A DNA stretch of 64,000 nt from Diaphorobacter aerolatus (GCF_014489535.1 NZ_CP060783.1:1426001-1490000), one strand, 5' to 3'; numbered from the stretch's first letter, positions 10,456-20,951 are shown. Translations and numbers: made by a program. Notes: a model not told the origin generated them from the sequence alone.

Positions 10456-11655
10456 TTACTTCCACAGCGTGCACTTGGAATCGGCCTTGGTGGTCCAGAC
10501 CGTATCGGCAGGCAGTGTCTGCAGCACGTTCAGGTAGTCCCATGGCTTCTTGGATTCGGACTGCTTCTTCACTTCGACGAGGTACATGTCGTGCGCGAAG
10601 CGGCCATCCGGGCGGATCATGCCCTTGCCGTAGAAGTCGCTGATCGGCGTGCTCTTGAGGTGCGCCATGACCTTGTCGGCATCGGTGGTCTTCACGGCCT
10701 GCACGGCCTTCAGATAGGTCATCGTCGCGGAGTAATCGGCCGCATGGATGTCGGTCGGCATGCGCTTGGTCTTGTCGAAGAACTTCTTGGAGAACGCGCG
10801 CGATGCGTCATCCTTGTCCCAGTACCAGCTCGTGGTGTGCAGCAGGCCTTCGGTGTTCTTCAGACCCAGCGAGTGGATGTCCGACAGGAACACCAGCAGA
10901 CCGGCGGTCTTCATGCTCTTGTTGATGCCGAATTCCTTGGCCGCCTTCACCGAGTTGATGAAGTCGCCGCCCGCGTTCGCGAGACCCAGCACCTGGGCCT
11001 TGGAGTTCTGCGCCTGCAGCAGGAAGGACGAGAAGTCCGATGCATTCAAGGGGTGACGCACCGAGCCGACAATCGTGCCACCCTTGGCCTTGATGACGGC
11101 AGACGTGTCGGCTTCGAGCGAGTGACCGAAGGCGTAGTCGGCCGTCAGAAAGAACCAGCTCTTGCCGCCGCGCTCGACCACCGCACCGCCAGTGCCCTTG
11201 GCCAGCGCCACGGTGTCATATGCATAGTGCACGGTGTAGGGGCTGCACTGCTCGTTGGTCAGCGCGGCAGAGCCCGCGCCGTTGTTGAAGTACACGCGCT
11301 TCTTTTCCTGCGCCACCTTGGCTGCGGCCAGCGCCGTGCCGGAGTTGGTGCCGCCAAACAGCATGGTCACGCCAGCGGTGTCCACCCACTCGCGCGCCTT
11401 GGACGCGGCGATGTCGGCCTTGTTCTGGTGGTCGGCAGACACCAGCTCGATCGGCTGGCCCAGCACCTTGCCACCGAAATCGTCGATGGCCATCTGGATG
11501 GCGACCGCACCGTTCTTGCCTTCCACGTCAGCGTAGAGGCTGGACATGTCGGTAATGAAGCCGATCTTCACCTTTTCTTGGGCATGGACTGCGGATGCAG
11601 ATGCCAAGCCCACCACACCCATTGCGCACACGAGTGCCTTGAGAGTTGCCTTCAT
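10456..11655 (-). CDS. Branched-chain amino acid-type periplasmic binding protein (copy 1)
   Basis: 399 residues with a clear signal peptide (MKATLKALVCAMGVVGLAS, cut after VHA-QE) and the same fold as its downstream paralogue. Differences cluster at the ends and in the ligand half (for example QPIELVSADH against MPIELMTVDH), so the two may bind different ligands. It lies between livF and the second binding protein, 115 bp from the latter and 54 bp from livF. A GGAGC ribosome site precedes the ATG. Confidence 0.9.
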   Translation of the reverse strand: MKATLKALVCAMGVVGLASASAVHAQEKVKIGFITDMSSLYADVEGKNGAVAIQMAIDDFGGKVLGQPIELVSADHQNKADIAASKAREWVDTAGVTMLFGGTNSGTALAAAKVAQEKKRVYFNNGAGSAALTNEQCSPYTVHYAYDTVALAKGTGGAVVERGGKSWFFLTADYAFGHSLEADTSAVIKAKGGTIVGSVRHPLNASDFSSFLLQAQNSKAQVLGLANAGGDFINSVKAAKEFGINKSMKTAGLLVFLSDIHSLGLKNTEGLLHTTSWYWDKDDASRAFSKKFFDKTKRMPTDIHAADYSATMTYLKAVQAVKTTDADKVMAHLKSTPISDFYGKGMIRPDGRFAHDMYLVEVKKQSESKKPWDYLNVLQTLPADTVWTTKADSKCTLWK

Positions 11656-11709
11656 TACGTAGCTCCTTTGACGTTCGAAATTTGAATTTTTTGAGTCGCG
11701 ATGACCGAC

Positions 11710-12423
11710 TCACACACCCAGCAGCTCGTTGAGCACGGGCATCTTGGCTTCCAGCTCGCTTGCGCCGAAGCGCTCGACGATCTGGCCATGTTCCATCACG
11801 TAGAAACGATCCGCCAGCGGCGCGGCAAAACGGAAGTTCTGCTCGACCATGACGATCGTGTATCCCTTCTGGCGCAGCATGATGATCATGCGGGCCAGAG
11901 CCTGCACGATGACCGGAGCCAGACCTTCGGAAATTTCATCGAGCAGCAGCAGGTTCGCGCCGGTTCGCAGGATGCGCGCGACCGCCAGCATCTGCTGCTC
12001 GCCACCCGAAAGGCGCGTGCCCTGGCTGTTGCGACGTTCCGCCAGATTCGGGAACATCGCGTAGATCTCGTCGACCGACATGCCCTTGGTGCCGGTCTTC
12101 AGCGCCGGTGGCAGCATCAGGTTCTCTTCGGTCGAAAGACTCGAAAAGATCCCGCGCTCCTCGGGGCAATAACCGATGCCGAGATGCGCGATCCGGTACG
12201 TCGGCATGCCGATGGTCTCGATGCCGTTGATCTTCACCGAGCCCTTGCGCGCCCCCGTGAGACCCATGATGGCGCGCATCGTCGACGTGCGGCCCGCACC
12301 ATTGCGACCCAGCAACGTGACCACCTCGCCGGGCTGCACGACCATGTCGACGCCGTGCAGCACGTGCGATTCGCCGTACCAGGCCTCAAGGCCCTTGATT
12401 TCCAATGCAGGCGTGCTACTCAT
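11710..12423 (-). CDS. livF: Branched-chain amino acid ABC transporter ATPase LivF
   Basis: 237 residues, the usual LivF length. Signature LSGGEQQM, Walker B NLLLLDEI and a following EGLAP are intact. The Walker A loop reads GRNGAGRTS at 39-47: the lysine that normally contacts the ATP phosphates is arginine (R45, codon CGC). Arginine at this place may be a lineage trait of LivF, but it is not the textbook motif. The start ATG overlaps the stop of a 32-codon ORF (ATGA), suggesting coupled translation. Confidence 0.9.
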   Translation of the reverse strand: MSSTPALEIKGLEAWYGESHVLHGVDMVVQPGEVVTLLGRNGAGRTSTMRAIMGLTGARKGSVKINGIETIGMPTYRIAHLGIGYCPEERGIFSSLSTEENLMLPPALKTGTKGMSVDEIYAMFPNLAERRNSQGTRLSGGEQQMLAVARILRTGANLLLLDEISEGLAPVIVQALARMIIMLRQKGYTIVMVEQNFRFAAPLADRFYVMEHGQIVERFGASELEAKMPVLNELLGV

Positions 12424-12518
12424 TTCGGCAATTCCGTATTTTTCTTTTCGTGCGCGGCGCGCAGGCTCGGCCCGGCCACGGGTGTGATCGCGAAGCGACT
12501 CGTCAGGAGGTGCTTCAT
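12420..12518 (-). CDS. Possible 32-residue coupled small ORF between livG and livF
   Basis: The 97-bp gap between livG and livF is filled by one frame on the coding strand. Its ATG lies 2 nt past the livG stop codon, with GGGAG a few bases upstream at the livG end, and its TGA overlaps the livF ATG by four bases. The product begins MKHLLTSRF and ends NTELPK; it has no recognisable domain. It could be a real small protein or only a translational bridge that carries ribosomes from livG to livF. Unrecognised. Confidence 0.45.
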   Translation of the reverse strand: MKHLLTSRFAITPVAGPSLRAAHEKKNTELPK

Positions 12519-12520
12519 GG

Positions 12521-13291
12521 TCAGTGCGCTCCCTGCAGCTCTACGTCGGTCGTGCCCATGTAGGCTTCCATCACCTGCGGATTCCTCGACACTTCCTCAT
12601 ACGGGCCTTCGGCCAGAATCGCGCCGCGCTGCAGCACGGTGATCCGGTCGGCAATCGTGGAGACCACCTTCATGTTGTGCTCCACCATCAGGATCGTGCG
12701 ACCCGCCGACACCTTCTTGATGAGCTGCGTGACCCGGTCCACGTCCTCGTGGCCCATGCCCTGCGTGGGTTCGTCGAGCAGCATCAGCTCGGGCTCCATG
12801 GCCAGCGTGGTGGCGATCTCAAGCGCCCGCTTGCGGCCATAGGGCAGGTTGACGGTGACCTCGTCGGCCATGTCCGCGAGCCCCACTTCGGCCAGCAACT
12901 GGATGGCGCGGCCATTCAACTGGTCGAGGCTCTTCTCGCTTTGCCAGAAGTGGTAGGAATTGCCGAGCTGGCGCTGCAGGCCAAGGCGCACGTTCTCCAT
13001 CAGCGTCAGATGCGGAAACACGGCCGAGATCTGGAACGAGCGGATCACGCCGCGTCGCGCAATCTGCGCGGGCGGCTCGCGGGTGATGTCCTGACCATTG
13101 AACTTGATCGTGCCCGACGTGGGCTCAAGAAACTTGGTCAGCAGGTTGAAGCAAGTGGTCTTGCCCGCGCCATTGGGGCCGATCAACGCATGGATCGAGC
13201 CGCGACGCACAGACAGGTTCACATCGCTGACAGCGGTGAAGCCCTTGAATTCCTTGGTGAGGTGGGATGTTTCCAGAATGAAGTCGCTCAT
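12521..13291 (-). CDS. livG: Branched-chain amino acid ABC transporter ATPase LivG
   Basis: 256 residues from the ATG of MSDFILETSHLT, the usual family start. Walker A GPNGAGKTT, the LivG-type insertion after it, a degenerate signature (NLPYGRKRALEIA, normal for LivG), Walker B LMLLDEP and the H-loop VEHNMKVV are present. Upstream in-frame starts exist: an ATG 24 bp earlier and a GTG 39 bp earlier. The GTG is preceded by AAGGAG at 8 nt, so the protein may be up to 13 residues longer. It is the first gene of the minus-strand liv operon. Confidence 0.88.
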   Translation of the reverse strand: MSDFILETSHLTKEFKGFTAVSDVNLSVRRGSIHALIGPNGAGKTTCFNLLTKFLEPTSGTIKFNGQDITREPPAQIARRGVIRSFQISAVFPHLTLMENVRLGLQRQLGNSYHFWQSEKSLDQLNGRAIQLLAEVGLADMADEVTVNLPYGRKRALEIATTLAMEPELMLLDEPTQGMGHEDVDRVTQLIKKVSAGRTILMVEHNMKVVSTIADRITVLQRGAILAEGPYEEVSRNPQVMEAYMGTTDVELQGAH

Positions 13292-13363
13292 GGCAACCGG
13301 TGCAGACGATGCCATTTCGCGGCATCGCACACCATCGTCTCCTTCGGTAATGTTGCACCGCAT

Positions 13364-13371
13364 CCTAGGGG
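13364..13371. promoter_or_regulatory. CCTAGGGG motif upstream of livG
   Basis: CCTAGGGG followed by TGCATTCC lies 73 bp upstream of the preferred livG start. On the livG strand it reads GGAATGCACCCCTAGGATG. The same two words, CCTAGGGG and GAATGCAC, occur upstream of the TRAP transporter at 17064. A regulator site is inference only. Confidence 0.3.
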
Positions 13372-13485
13372 TGCATTCCGTTTGGAGGAACTGGTGGAAA
13401 TGCCTATGTATTTACGCCTATGCGGAAAACACCGCGTTGACCGGCCTTTCCACAACTATCCGGTGCAGGAGTGGGCATTCGCGCC

Positions 13486-15114
<1,629 letters not shown>

Positions 15115-15203
15115 ATCGGGAGCCCAGGCGCCGAATGAACCCGATGGTGGATACTGCGCGGCAGCCCTGACTGCGCCCCGCCCTCTCTCGCGATGAACCA
15201 GTA

Positions 15204-15881
15204 ATGCATTTCACCGCCGAAAACTGGCAAGCCGTGCTGCTCACGCTGCGGCTCGCCGGACTCACCACCCTGCTGCTGCTCGTTCTGTGCACCCCGCTGG
15301 CGTGGTGGCTCGCACACACCCGATCACCGCTGCGCTCGCCGATCTCGGCCGTGGTCGCGTTGCCGCTGGTGCTGCCGCCCACGGTGATCGGCTTCTACCT
15401 GCTGATCCTGCTGGGACCGCAGGGCTTTGTCGGTCAGACCATGCAATCGATGGGCATGAAGCTGCTGCCATTCAGCTTCAACGGCCTGTTGATCGGCTCG
15501 CTCATCTACTCCCTGCCGTTTGCCGTTCAACCGCTGCAACGCGCATTCGAGGCGCTGGGCCGTCGCCCTATGGAAGTCGCTGCCACGCTGGGCGCCGCGC
15601 CGCTCGACCGCTTTTTCAGCGTCGCCTTTCCGATGGCACGCACCGGTTTTCTCACGGCGGCGGTCATGACGTTCGCGCATACCGTCGGTGAATTCGGCGT
15701 GGTGCTGATGCTCGGCGGCAACATCCCGGGCCAGACGCGGGTGGTTTCCGTGCAGATCTACGACCACGTCGAGGCACTGGAATACGCGCAGGCCCACTGG
15801 CTTGCGGCCGGCATGCTGGTGTTCTCGTTCATCGTGCTGCTGTCGATTCATCTGTTGCAACGCCCGCAGCCGCGCTCATGA
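15204..15881 (+). CDS. modB: Molybdate ABC transporter permease ModB
   Basis: 225 residues with five to six membrane helices. The EAA motif region reads PMEVAATLGAAPLDRFFSVAFP and the family LARTLGEFG-like segment appears as FAHTVGEFGVVLMLGGNIPG. This is the channel for molybdate/tungstate. It begins 89 bp after modA, and its stop overlaps the modC ATG (ATGA). Confidence 0.93.
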   Translation: MHFTAENWQAVLLTLRLAGLTTLLLLVLCTPLAWWLAHTRSPLRSPISAVVALPLVLPPTVIGFYLLILLGPQGFVGQTMQSMGMKLLPFSFNGLLIGSLIYSLPFAVQPLQRAFEALGRRPMEVAATLGAAPLDRFFSVAFPMARTGFLTAAVMTFAHTVGEFGVVLMLGGNIPGQTRVVSVQIYDHVEALEYAQAHWLAAGMLVFSFIVLLSIHLLQRPQPRS

Positions 15882-16984
15882 ACAGCCACGACACCCCCGC
15901 CTCCAACGAACGGCGTCTTCGGGCACGGTTTCAACTGGCGCGCGCTAATTTCGGCCTGGACGTCGATCTGGATTTGCCGGGCCATGGCGTGACCGCGCTG
16001 TTCGGCCCGTCAGGCTGCGGCAAGACTACGTGCCTGCGCGCCATGGCCGGTCTTGAGCGCGCGCAGGGCAGCATGCGCGTGAACGACGAGGCCTGGCAGG
16101 ACGACGCGCGCGGCCTCTGGATGCCCACGCACAAACGCCGACTCGGCTATGTGTTTCAGGAAGCCAGCCTGTTTCCACACCTGAGCGTGCGGCAGAACAT
16201 CGAGTACGGCATGCGCCGCACCCCCGCGCCCGAACGCAAGGTGGCGCTCGAGCAGGCCGTGGAACTGCTCGGCATCGCGGCGCTGATGGACCGCCGCCCC
16301 GACACGCTCTCGGGCGGTGAGCGCCAGCGCGTGGCGATTGCCCGCGCGCTGGCGGCCAGCCCGCAACTGCTGCTGATGGACGAGCCACTGGCCGCGCTCG
16401 ACGCCCAGCGCAAGCTCGAGGTCCTGCCCTATCTCGACCGCCTGCATCGGTCGCTCGACATTCCGGTGATCTACGTGAGCCACTCCCCGGACGAGGTTGC
16501 GCGACTGGCCACGCACATGGTGTTGATGGACGCGGGCCGGGTCATCGCAAACGGTGCGACGCAATCCCTGATGTCGCGCCTCGACCTGCCGCTCGCGCAT
16601 GGAGACACCGCGAGCGCGCTGATCCGCGCTGCGGTGCTGAGCCACGACCCGGCGGACCAGTTGCTCACGCTCGAGAGCGCCGCCGGGCTGCTGCACCTGC
16701 CGACCGCACGACCGCACGCCATCGGCGAAACCCTGACGCTGCGCGTGATGGCCCGCGAGGTGAGCCTTTCGCGAGCGCCACTGCAAGACAGCAGCGTACT
16801 CAATTCACTGACGGCGCGCATCAGCGCGATCACGCCGGAAGGCCCGGGGCAGGTGCTGGTGAGCCTCGACGCATCGGGCGTCACGCTGCTCGCGCGCATC
16901 ACGAGCCGCTCCTGCCGGCAGCTTGCGCTTGCGGTCGGCGATACGGTTCATGCACACATCAAGGCCGTGCTGCTGCTGGATTGA
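15878..16984 (+). CDS. modC: Molybdate ABC transporter ATPase ModC
   Basis: 368 residues. It has a standard ATPase part (Walker A FGPSGCGKTT, signature LSGGERQR, Walker B LLLMDEP, H-loop YVSHS) and a C-terminal TOBE/molbindin domain from about residue 300 (NSLTARISAITPEGPGQ). The TOBE tail is diagnostic for ModC within the ATPase family. It overlaps modB by 4 bp and closes the modABC operon. Confidence 0.93.
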   Translation: MNSHDTPASNERRLRARFQLARANFGLDVDLDLPGHGVTALFGPSGCGKTTCLRAMAGLERAQGSMRVNDEAWQDDARGLWMPTHKRRLGYVFQEASLFPHLSVRQNIEYGMRRTPAPERKVALEQAVELLGIAALMDRRPDTLSGGERQRVAIARALAASPQLLLMDEPLAALDAQRKLEVLPYLDRLHRSLDIPVIYVSHSPDEVARLATHMVLMDAGRVIANGATQSLMSRLDLPLAHGDTASALIRAAVLSHDPADQLLTLESAAGLLHLPTARPHAIGETLTLRVMAREVSLSRAPLQDSSVLNSLTARISAITPEGPGQVLVSLDASGVTLLARITSRSCRQLALAVGDTVHAHIKAVLLLD

Positions 16985-17063
16985 CCCAAATATTTCAGGG
17001 CATTGGGCAAGCCGAAGCCGTTGCGTCACTGACAGACGATGTCCGGTGTTCTGTGCAGAACTA

Positions 17064-17071
17064 CCTAGGGG
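17064..17071. promoter_or_regulatory. CCTAGGGG motif upstream of the TRAP operon
   Basis: CCTAGGGGAATGCAC lies about 95 bp upstream of dctQ. The same two words are found upstream of livG at 13364. Shared control of two transporters is speculative. Confidence 0.3.
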
Positions 17072-17166
17072 AATGCACTGTCATGTCCCGTCACCCCAGC
17101 ACCTAGACTGCTCACTACAATTGCGATCCGCGTGACCCGGTCATCCGCACCTCTGATCGAGGAGGA

Positions 17167-17835
17167 ATGTCCGTGCTCGACGCCCAAGCCTTTCCCGGAG
17201 AACAAATGCAGGCTTTACTTGCCCTATCCCGAGCCATCGACCGGCTCAACGCCTTCATCGGCAAATACTCGATCTGGCTGATCTTTGCCGCAACCTTCGT
17301 GAGTGCCGTGAACGCGGTCGTCCGGAAAGTCTTCGACTACAGTTCGAACGGCTTTCTCGAAGTCCAGTGGTATCTCTTCGCCTGGTCATTTTTGATCGCC
17401 GCCGGCTACACGCTGCTGCATCGCGAGCATGTGCGCATCGACGTGATCAACAGCCGCCTGTCCAAGAAGACCCAAGTCTGGATCGACATCATCGGCTTCG
17501 CCTTTTTCCTCACGCCACTGTGCCTCACGATTCTGTACCTGAGCTGGCCGGTGGTCATGCAGATGTACAACTCGGGCGAAATGTCGGGCAACCCGGGCGG
17601 CCTGATCCGCTGGCCCGTGTGGGCCGCGATCCCGGTCGGCATCACCCTGCTGCTGCTGCAGGGCATCTCCGAACTCATCAAGCGCATTGCCTTCCTGACC
17701 GGCGACGGCCCCGATCCGATGGGCAAGCTCTCCGACAAGAGCGCCGAAGAGGAGCTTGCCGAGGCGCTGCGCGCCGAGGCCGAGCGCAAGGAAGCCGAAG
17801 CCGCGGCCGCCATGGCGGCTCCTGCAAAACGATAA
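17167..17835 (+). CDS. TRAP transporter small permease (DctQ type)
   Basis: 222 residues, four membrane helices (first at about 36-56), with the DctQ-type segment NGFLEVQWYLFAWSFLIAAGYTLL. The tail is Ala/Glu-rich and charged (AEEELAEALRAEAERKEAEAAAAMAA), probably an alpha-helix on the cytosolic side. Start is uncertain: the ATG at 17167 sits only one base after GAGGAGG, while the GTG at 17173 has ideal 7-nt spacing, and an ATG at 17206 has GGAG 5 nt before it. It forms the integral-membrane pair with the next gene. Confidence 0.85.
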   Translation: MSVLDAQAFPGEQMQALLALSRAIDRLNAFIGKYSIWLIFAATFVSAVNAVVRKVFDYSSNGFLEVQWYLFAWSFLIAAGYTLLHREHVRIDVINSRLSKKTQVWIDIIGFAFFLTPLCLTILYLSWPVVMQMYNSGEMSGNPGGLIRWPVWAAIPVGITLLLLQGISELIKRIAFLTGDGPDPMGKLSDKSAEEELAEALRAEAERKEAEAAAAMAAPAKR

Positions 17836-17855
17836 CGACAGCGGGAGTCTGACGA

Positions 17856-19697
17856 ATGGAATTCATTACAACGAACTACGCCCCGATCATGTTTGCGGGG
17901 TTGATCGCGTTTCTGCTGCTGGGTTTCCCGGTGGCATTCAGCCTCGGCGCCGCCGGCCTTGCCTTCGGTTTTCTGGGTATCGAACTCGGCGTGTTCCCCT
18001 CCTCGGTGATGGCATGGCTGCCGCAGCGCCTCATCGGCATCATGGCCAACGACACCTTGCTGGCCGTGCCGTTCTTCACGCTCATGGGCCTGATCATGGA
18101 GCGAAGCGGCATGGCCGAGGACCTGCTCGACACGGTGGGCCAGGTGTTCGGCCCGCTGCGCGGCGGCCTCGCGCTCGCCGTGATCTTCGTCGGTGCCTTG
18201 CTCGCGGCGACCACCGGCGTGGTCGCCGCTTCGGTGATCTCGATGGGTCTGATCTCGCTGCCCATCATGCTGCGCTACGGTTATGACCGTCCGCTGTCCG
18301 CTGGCGTGATTGCCGCATCGGGAACGCTCGCGCAGATCATTCCACCATCGCTCGTCCTGATCCTGATGGCCGACCAACTCGGCAAGAGCGTTGGCGACAT
18401 GTACAAGGGCGCGTTCATTCCCGGCTTCATGCTGATGGGCATGTATGTGCTGTGGGTGGTGATTCTCGCCATCTTCAAGCCGCAGGCCGTGCCAGCACTG
18501 CCACCCGAGGCCCGCATCTACCGCGAAGAAAATGGCAACGCAGGCTACACCTCGCTTGCCGTGGTGATGCTGGTCTCGACGGGCGTGGCGATTTTCCTCG
18601 CATCCCACATGGCCGACGTGCACACCTGGTGGCAAGGCAAGGAAGTGCTGGACGTTCCGACCGACGAGAAGGTCGTCACCGCGATGTGCGGAGGCACCTT
18701 CATAGCGTTCGTGATCGCGAGCCTGAACAAGGTCTTCAAGCTCGGCCTGCTCTCCAAACTGGCCGAACGCGTGACCTTCGTGCTGATCCCTCCGCTGCTG
18801 CTGATCTTCCTCGTGCTCGGCACGATTTTCCTTGGCATCGCAACACCGACAGAAGGCGGCGCGATGGGCGCGATGGCGGCACTCGTCATGGGCTTCGCGC
18901 GCAAGCGCCTCAACATGAAGCTGCTCAAGCAGGCGTTGGCATCGACCACCAAGCTCGCGAGCTTCGTCATGTTCATCATGATCGGCGCAACCACGTTCAG
19001 CCTGGTGTTCCAGGCGGCCGACGGCCCCAAGTGGGTCGAGCATCTGCTGACCGGGCTGCCCGGCGGCCAGATCGGCTTCCTGATCGTGGTGAACCTCATG
19101 ATCTTCTTCCTGGCCTTCTTCCTCGACTACTTCGAGCTGTCGTTCATCGTCGTGCCGCTGCTCGGCCCGGTGGCCGACAAGATGGGCATCGACCTGATCT
19201 GGTTCGGCGTGCTGCTGGCGGTGAACATGCAGACCTCGTTCATGCACCCACCGTTCGGCTTCGCGCTGTTTTTCCTGCGCTCCGTCGCACCGGACAAGCC
19301 TTATGTGGATCGCATCACGCACAAGGTCATCCAGCCCGTCACCACGATGCAGATCTACAAGGGCGCGATTCCCTTCGTGCTGATCCAGTTGATCATGGTG
19401 GGCGTGCTGATCGCGTTCCCGGGCATCGTGACGGGAGCGCTCGACAAGGTCGAAAAGGTCGACATGAATGCCGTCGGCACGGAGATGCTGCAGCAACTCG
19501 ACAACAACGAGGGCTATGGCAGCGACGAGCCGACACCCGCCAGCGAGCCCGCCGAAAGCCCGGCGCCCGATGCCTCCGACCCAACAGCCGAACCAGCCGC
19601 TGGCGAGCCTTCTGCGGCTCCTGCCGACGGCGGTTACGGCTCCGACGATCCCATGAAAGCCTTGCAGGACGCGGCGGGTGCAAGCCAGGCCAAATAA
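17856..19697 (+). CDS. TRAP transporter large permease (DctM type, extended)
   Basis: 613 residues, against about 430 in a basic DctM. The N-terminus (FLLLGFPVAFSLGAAGL) and the helix pairs are typical. Extra length comes from an inserted segment with two more helices (about 220-300) and a non-membrane C-terminal tail of about 75 residues rich in Pro, Ala, Glu and Ser. The tail carries two copies of a GYGSDxPxxA motif. The long version matches the mannitol/chloroaromatic or organic-acid subclass, so a 2-oxo or aromatic acid is a reasonable but unproven ligand. It starts 20 bp after the small permease gene. Confidence 0.88.
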   Translation: MEFITTNYAPIMFAGLIAFLLLGFPVAFSLGAAGLAFGFLGIELGVFPSSVMAWLPQRLIGIMANDTLLAVPFFTLMGLIMERSGMAEDLLDTVGQVFGPLRGGLALAVIFVGALLAATTGVVAASVISMGLISLPIMLRYGYDRPLSAGVIAASGTLAQIIPPSLVLILMADQLGKSVGDMYKGAFIPGFMLMGMYVLWVVILAIFKPQAVPALPPEARIYREENGNAGYTSLAVVMLVSTGVAIFLASHMADVHTWWQGKEVLDVPTDEKVVTAMCGGTFIAFVIASLNKVFKLGLLSKLAERVTFVLIPPLLLIFLVLGTIFLGIATPTEGGAMGAMAALVMGFARKRLNMKLLKQALASTTKLASFVMFIMIGATTFSLVFQAADGPKWVEHLLTGLPGGQIGFLIVVNLMIFFLAFFLDYFELSFIVVPLLGPVADKMGIDLIWFGVLLAVNMQTSFMHPPFGFALFFLRSVAPDKPYVDRITHKVIQPVTTMQIYKGAIPFVLIQLIMVGVLIAFPGIVTGALDKVEKVDMNAVGTEMLQQLDNNEGYGSDEPTPASEPAESPAPDASDPTAEPAAGEPSAAPADGGYGSDDPMKALQDAAGASQAK

Positions 19698-19731
19698 GGT
19701 ATCCGGTCAATCAGGCCCACTCTTCCAACAA

Positions 19732-19762
19732 AGCCGGACAGCGCACGCTGCCCGGCTTTTTG
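19732..19762 (+). terminator. Terminator after the TRAP permease genes
   Basis: AGCCGG-A-CAGCG, a 2-nt loop, then CGCTG-C-CCGGCT and five Ts, with one mismatch in the stem. Confidence 0.85.
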
Positions 19763-19810
19763 TTTGCCCAAGCCAAACGGATGGGCGCCGAACAACAATG
19801 ATCATCCCAA

Positions 19811-19840
19811 CAAAAAAACGCGGCCTAAGCCGCGTTTTTG
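19811..19840. terminator. Bidirectional terminator between convergent TRAP genes
   Basis: ACGCGGC, a CTAA loop, GCCGCGT, with an A-run on the left and a T-run on the right, so it can stop transcription from both sides. Confidence 0.9.
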
Positions 19841-19868
19841 TTGAAGTCAGATGTGTGCTGAAGGCCAA

Positions 19869-20951
19869 TCAGATCTTCACCGAGTTCATGTACTGGTTGA
19901 ACGGGAACTCCGAGAAACGGTTCCACAAGATCTGGTCGCGCTGGAAGGCGCGCATGTCCTGGTGGATCTTCTTGAACTCGGGCGACTTGCCTTCGTGCTC
20001 GGCAAACACTTCCATCGAGGCCTTGAAGCCTGCGTCCATCACGGCCTTCGGGAATGCCTTCAACTGGGTCTTGTTGGCCACGAGGCGCTTGATGGCGATC
20101 GGGTTCACGGTCTGGTACTTGGCGGTCATGTCCGCCGCAGCCCAGCGGGTTGCGGCTTCGAGGATGGCCTTGTTTTCCGGCGACAAAGCGTCGAACTTCT
20201 TGCGGTTGACGAAGAACTCCAGATCGGCGGAGCCTTCCCACCAGCCGGGGTAGTAGTAGTAGGGAGCGACCTTGTTGAAGCCGAGCTTTTCATCGTCGTA
20301 AGGACCGACGAATTCCACGGCGTCGAGCGTGCCCTTTTCCAGAGCCTGGTAGACGTCACCGGCAGGCATGTTCTGACCGACCACGCCCAGCTTGGCCATC
20401 GCCTCGCCGAACACACCGCCGCCCAGGCGCATCTTCAGGCCCTTGAGGTCGGCCACGCCCTTGATTTCCTTGCGATACCAGCCGCCCATCTGGGTGGTGG
20501 TGTTGCCAGCGCTGAAGGTGCGGAAGTTGTACTTCTCGAAGAACGCATCCAGCAGCTTGCGGCCATTGCCGTGGTCCTTCCAGGCGTTCATCTGCAGCGT
20601 GGTCAGGCCGAAGGGCACCGCACAGCTGAACGCGAAGATCGGATCCTTGCCGGTGAAGTAGTAGGCAGCCGACTCGGCCATGTCGATGGTGTCGGCCTGC
20701 AGCGCATCCACCACGCCGAAGGCGGGCATCAGTTCGCCAGCAGGGTGAACGGAAATTTCAAACTTTCCGCCCGACATGGCCTTGGCGACGGCAGCCATCT
20801 TTTCCGCGCTGCCGAAGATCGTGTCCAGCGATTTGGGAAAGCTCGATGCCAGACGCCAGCGCACGGCGGCCTGCGCGTGGACGGCGGGGGCAACACCCGC
20901 TGCGAGCACGCCAGCGATACCGGCCTGCTTGATGATGGAACGACGATCCAT
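19869..20951 (-). CDS. TRAP transporter periplasmic binding protein (DctP/TakP type)
   Basis: 360 residues from the ATG of MDRRSIIKQAG, which begins a twin-arginine-type signal (DRRSIIK, hydrophobic stretch, cut near VHA-QA). The mature part has the TRAP fold; the ligand-contact region MGGWYRKEIKGVADLKGLKMR includes the conserved arginine that clamps a carboxylate. The YYYYPGWWEGS segment is typical of the binding proteins paired with long DctM permeases, which recognise 2-oxo or hydroxy acids. It is convergent with its permease genes, with separate terminators. Confidence 0.88.
   Translation of the reverse strand: MDRRSIIKQAGIAGVLAAGVAPAVHAQAAVRWRLASSFPKSLDTIFGSAEKMAAVAKAMSGGKFEISVHPAGELMPAFGVVDALQADTIDMAESAAYYFTGKDPIFAFSCAVPFGLTTLQMNAWKDHGNGRKLLDAFFEKYNFRTFSAGNTTTQMGGWYRKEIKGVADLKGLKMRLGGGVFGEAMAKLGVVGQNMPAGDVYQALEKGTLDAVEFVGPYDDEKLGFNKVAPYYYYPGWWEGSADLEFFVNRKKFDALSPENKAILEAATRWAAADMTAKYQTVNPIAIKRLVANKTQLKAFPKAVMDAGFKASMEVFAEHEGKSPEFKKIHQDMRAFQRDQILWNRFSEFPFNQYMNSVKI

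Noticed and set aside
17406..19496. A 696-codon minus-strand frame opposite the TRAP permease genes
   Set aside because: Composition (His, Asp, Gln, Arg) is an artefact of the membrane-protein codons on the other strand.
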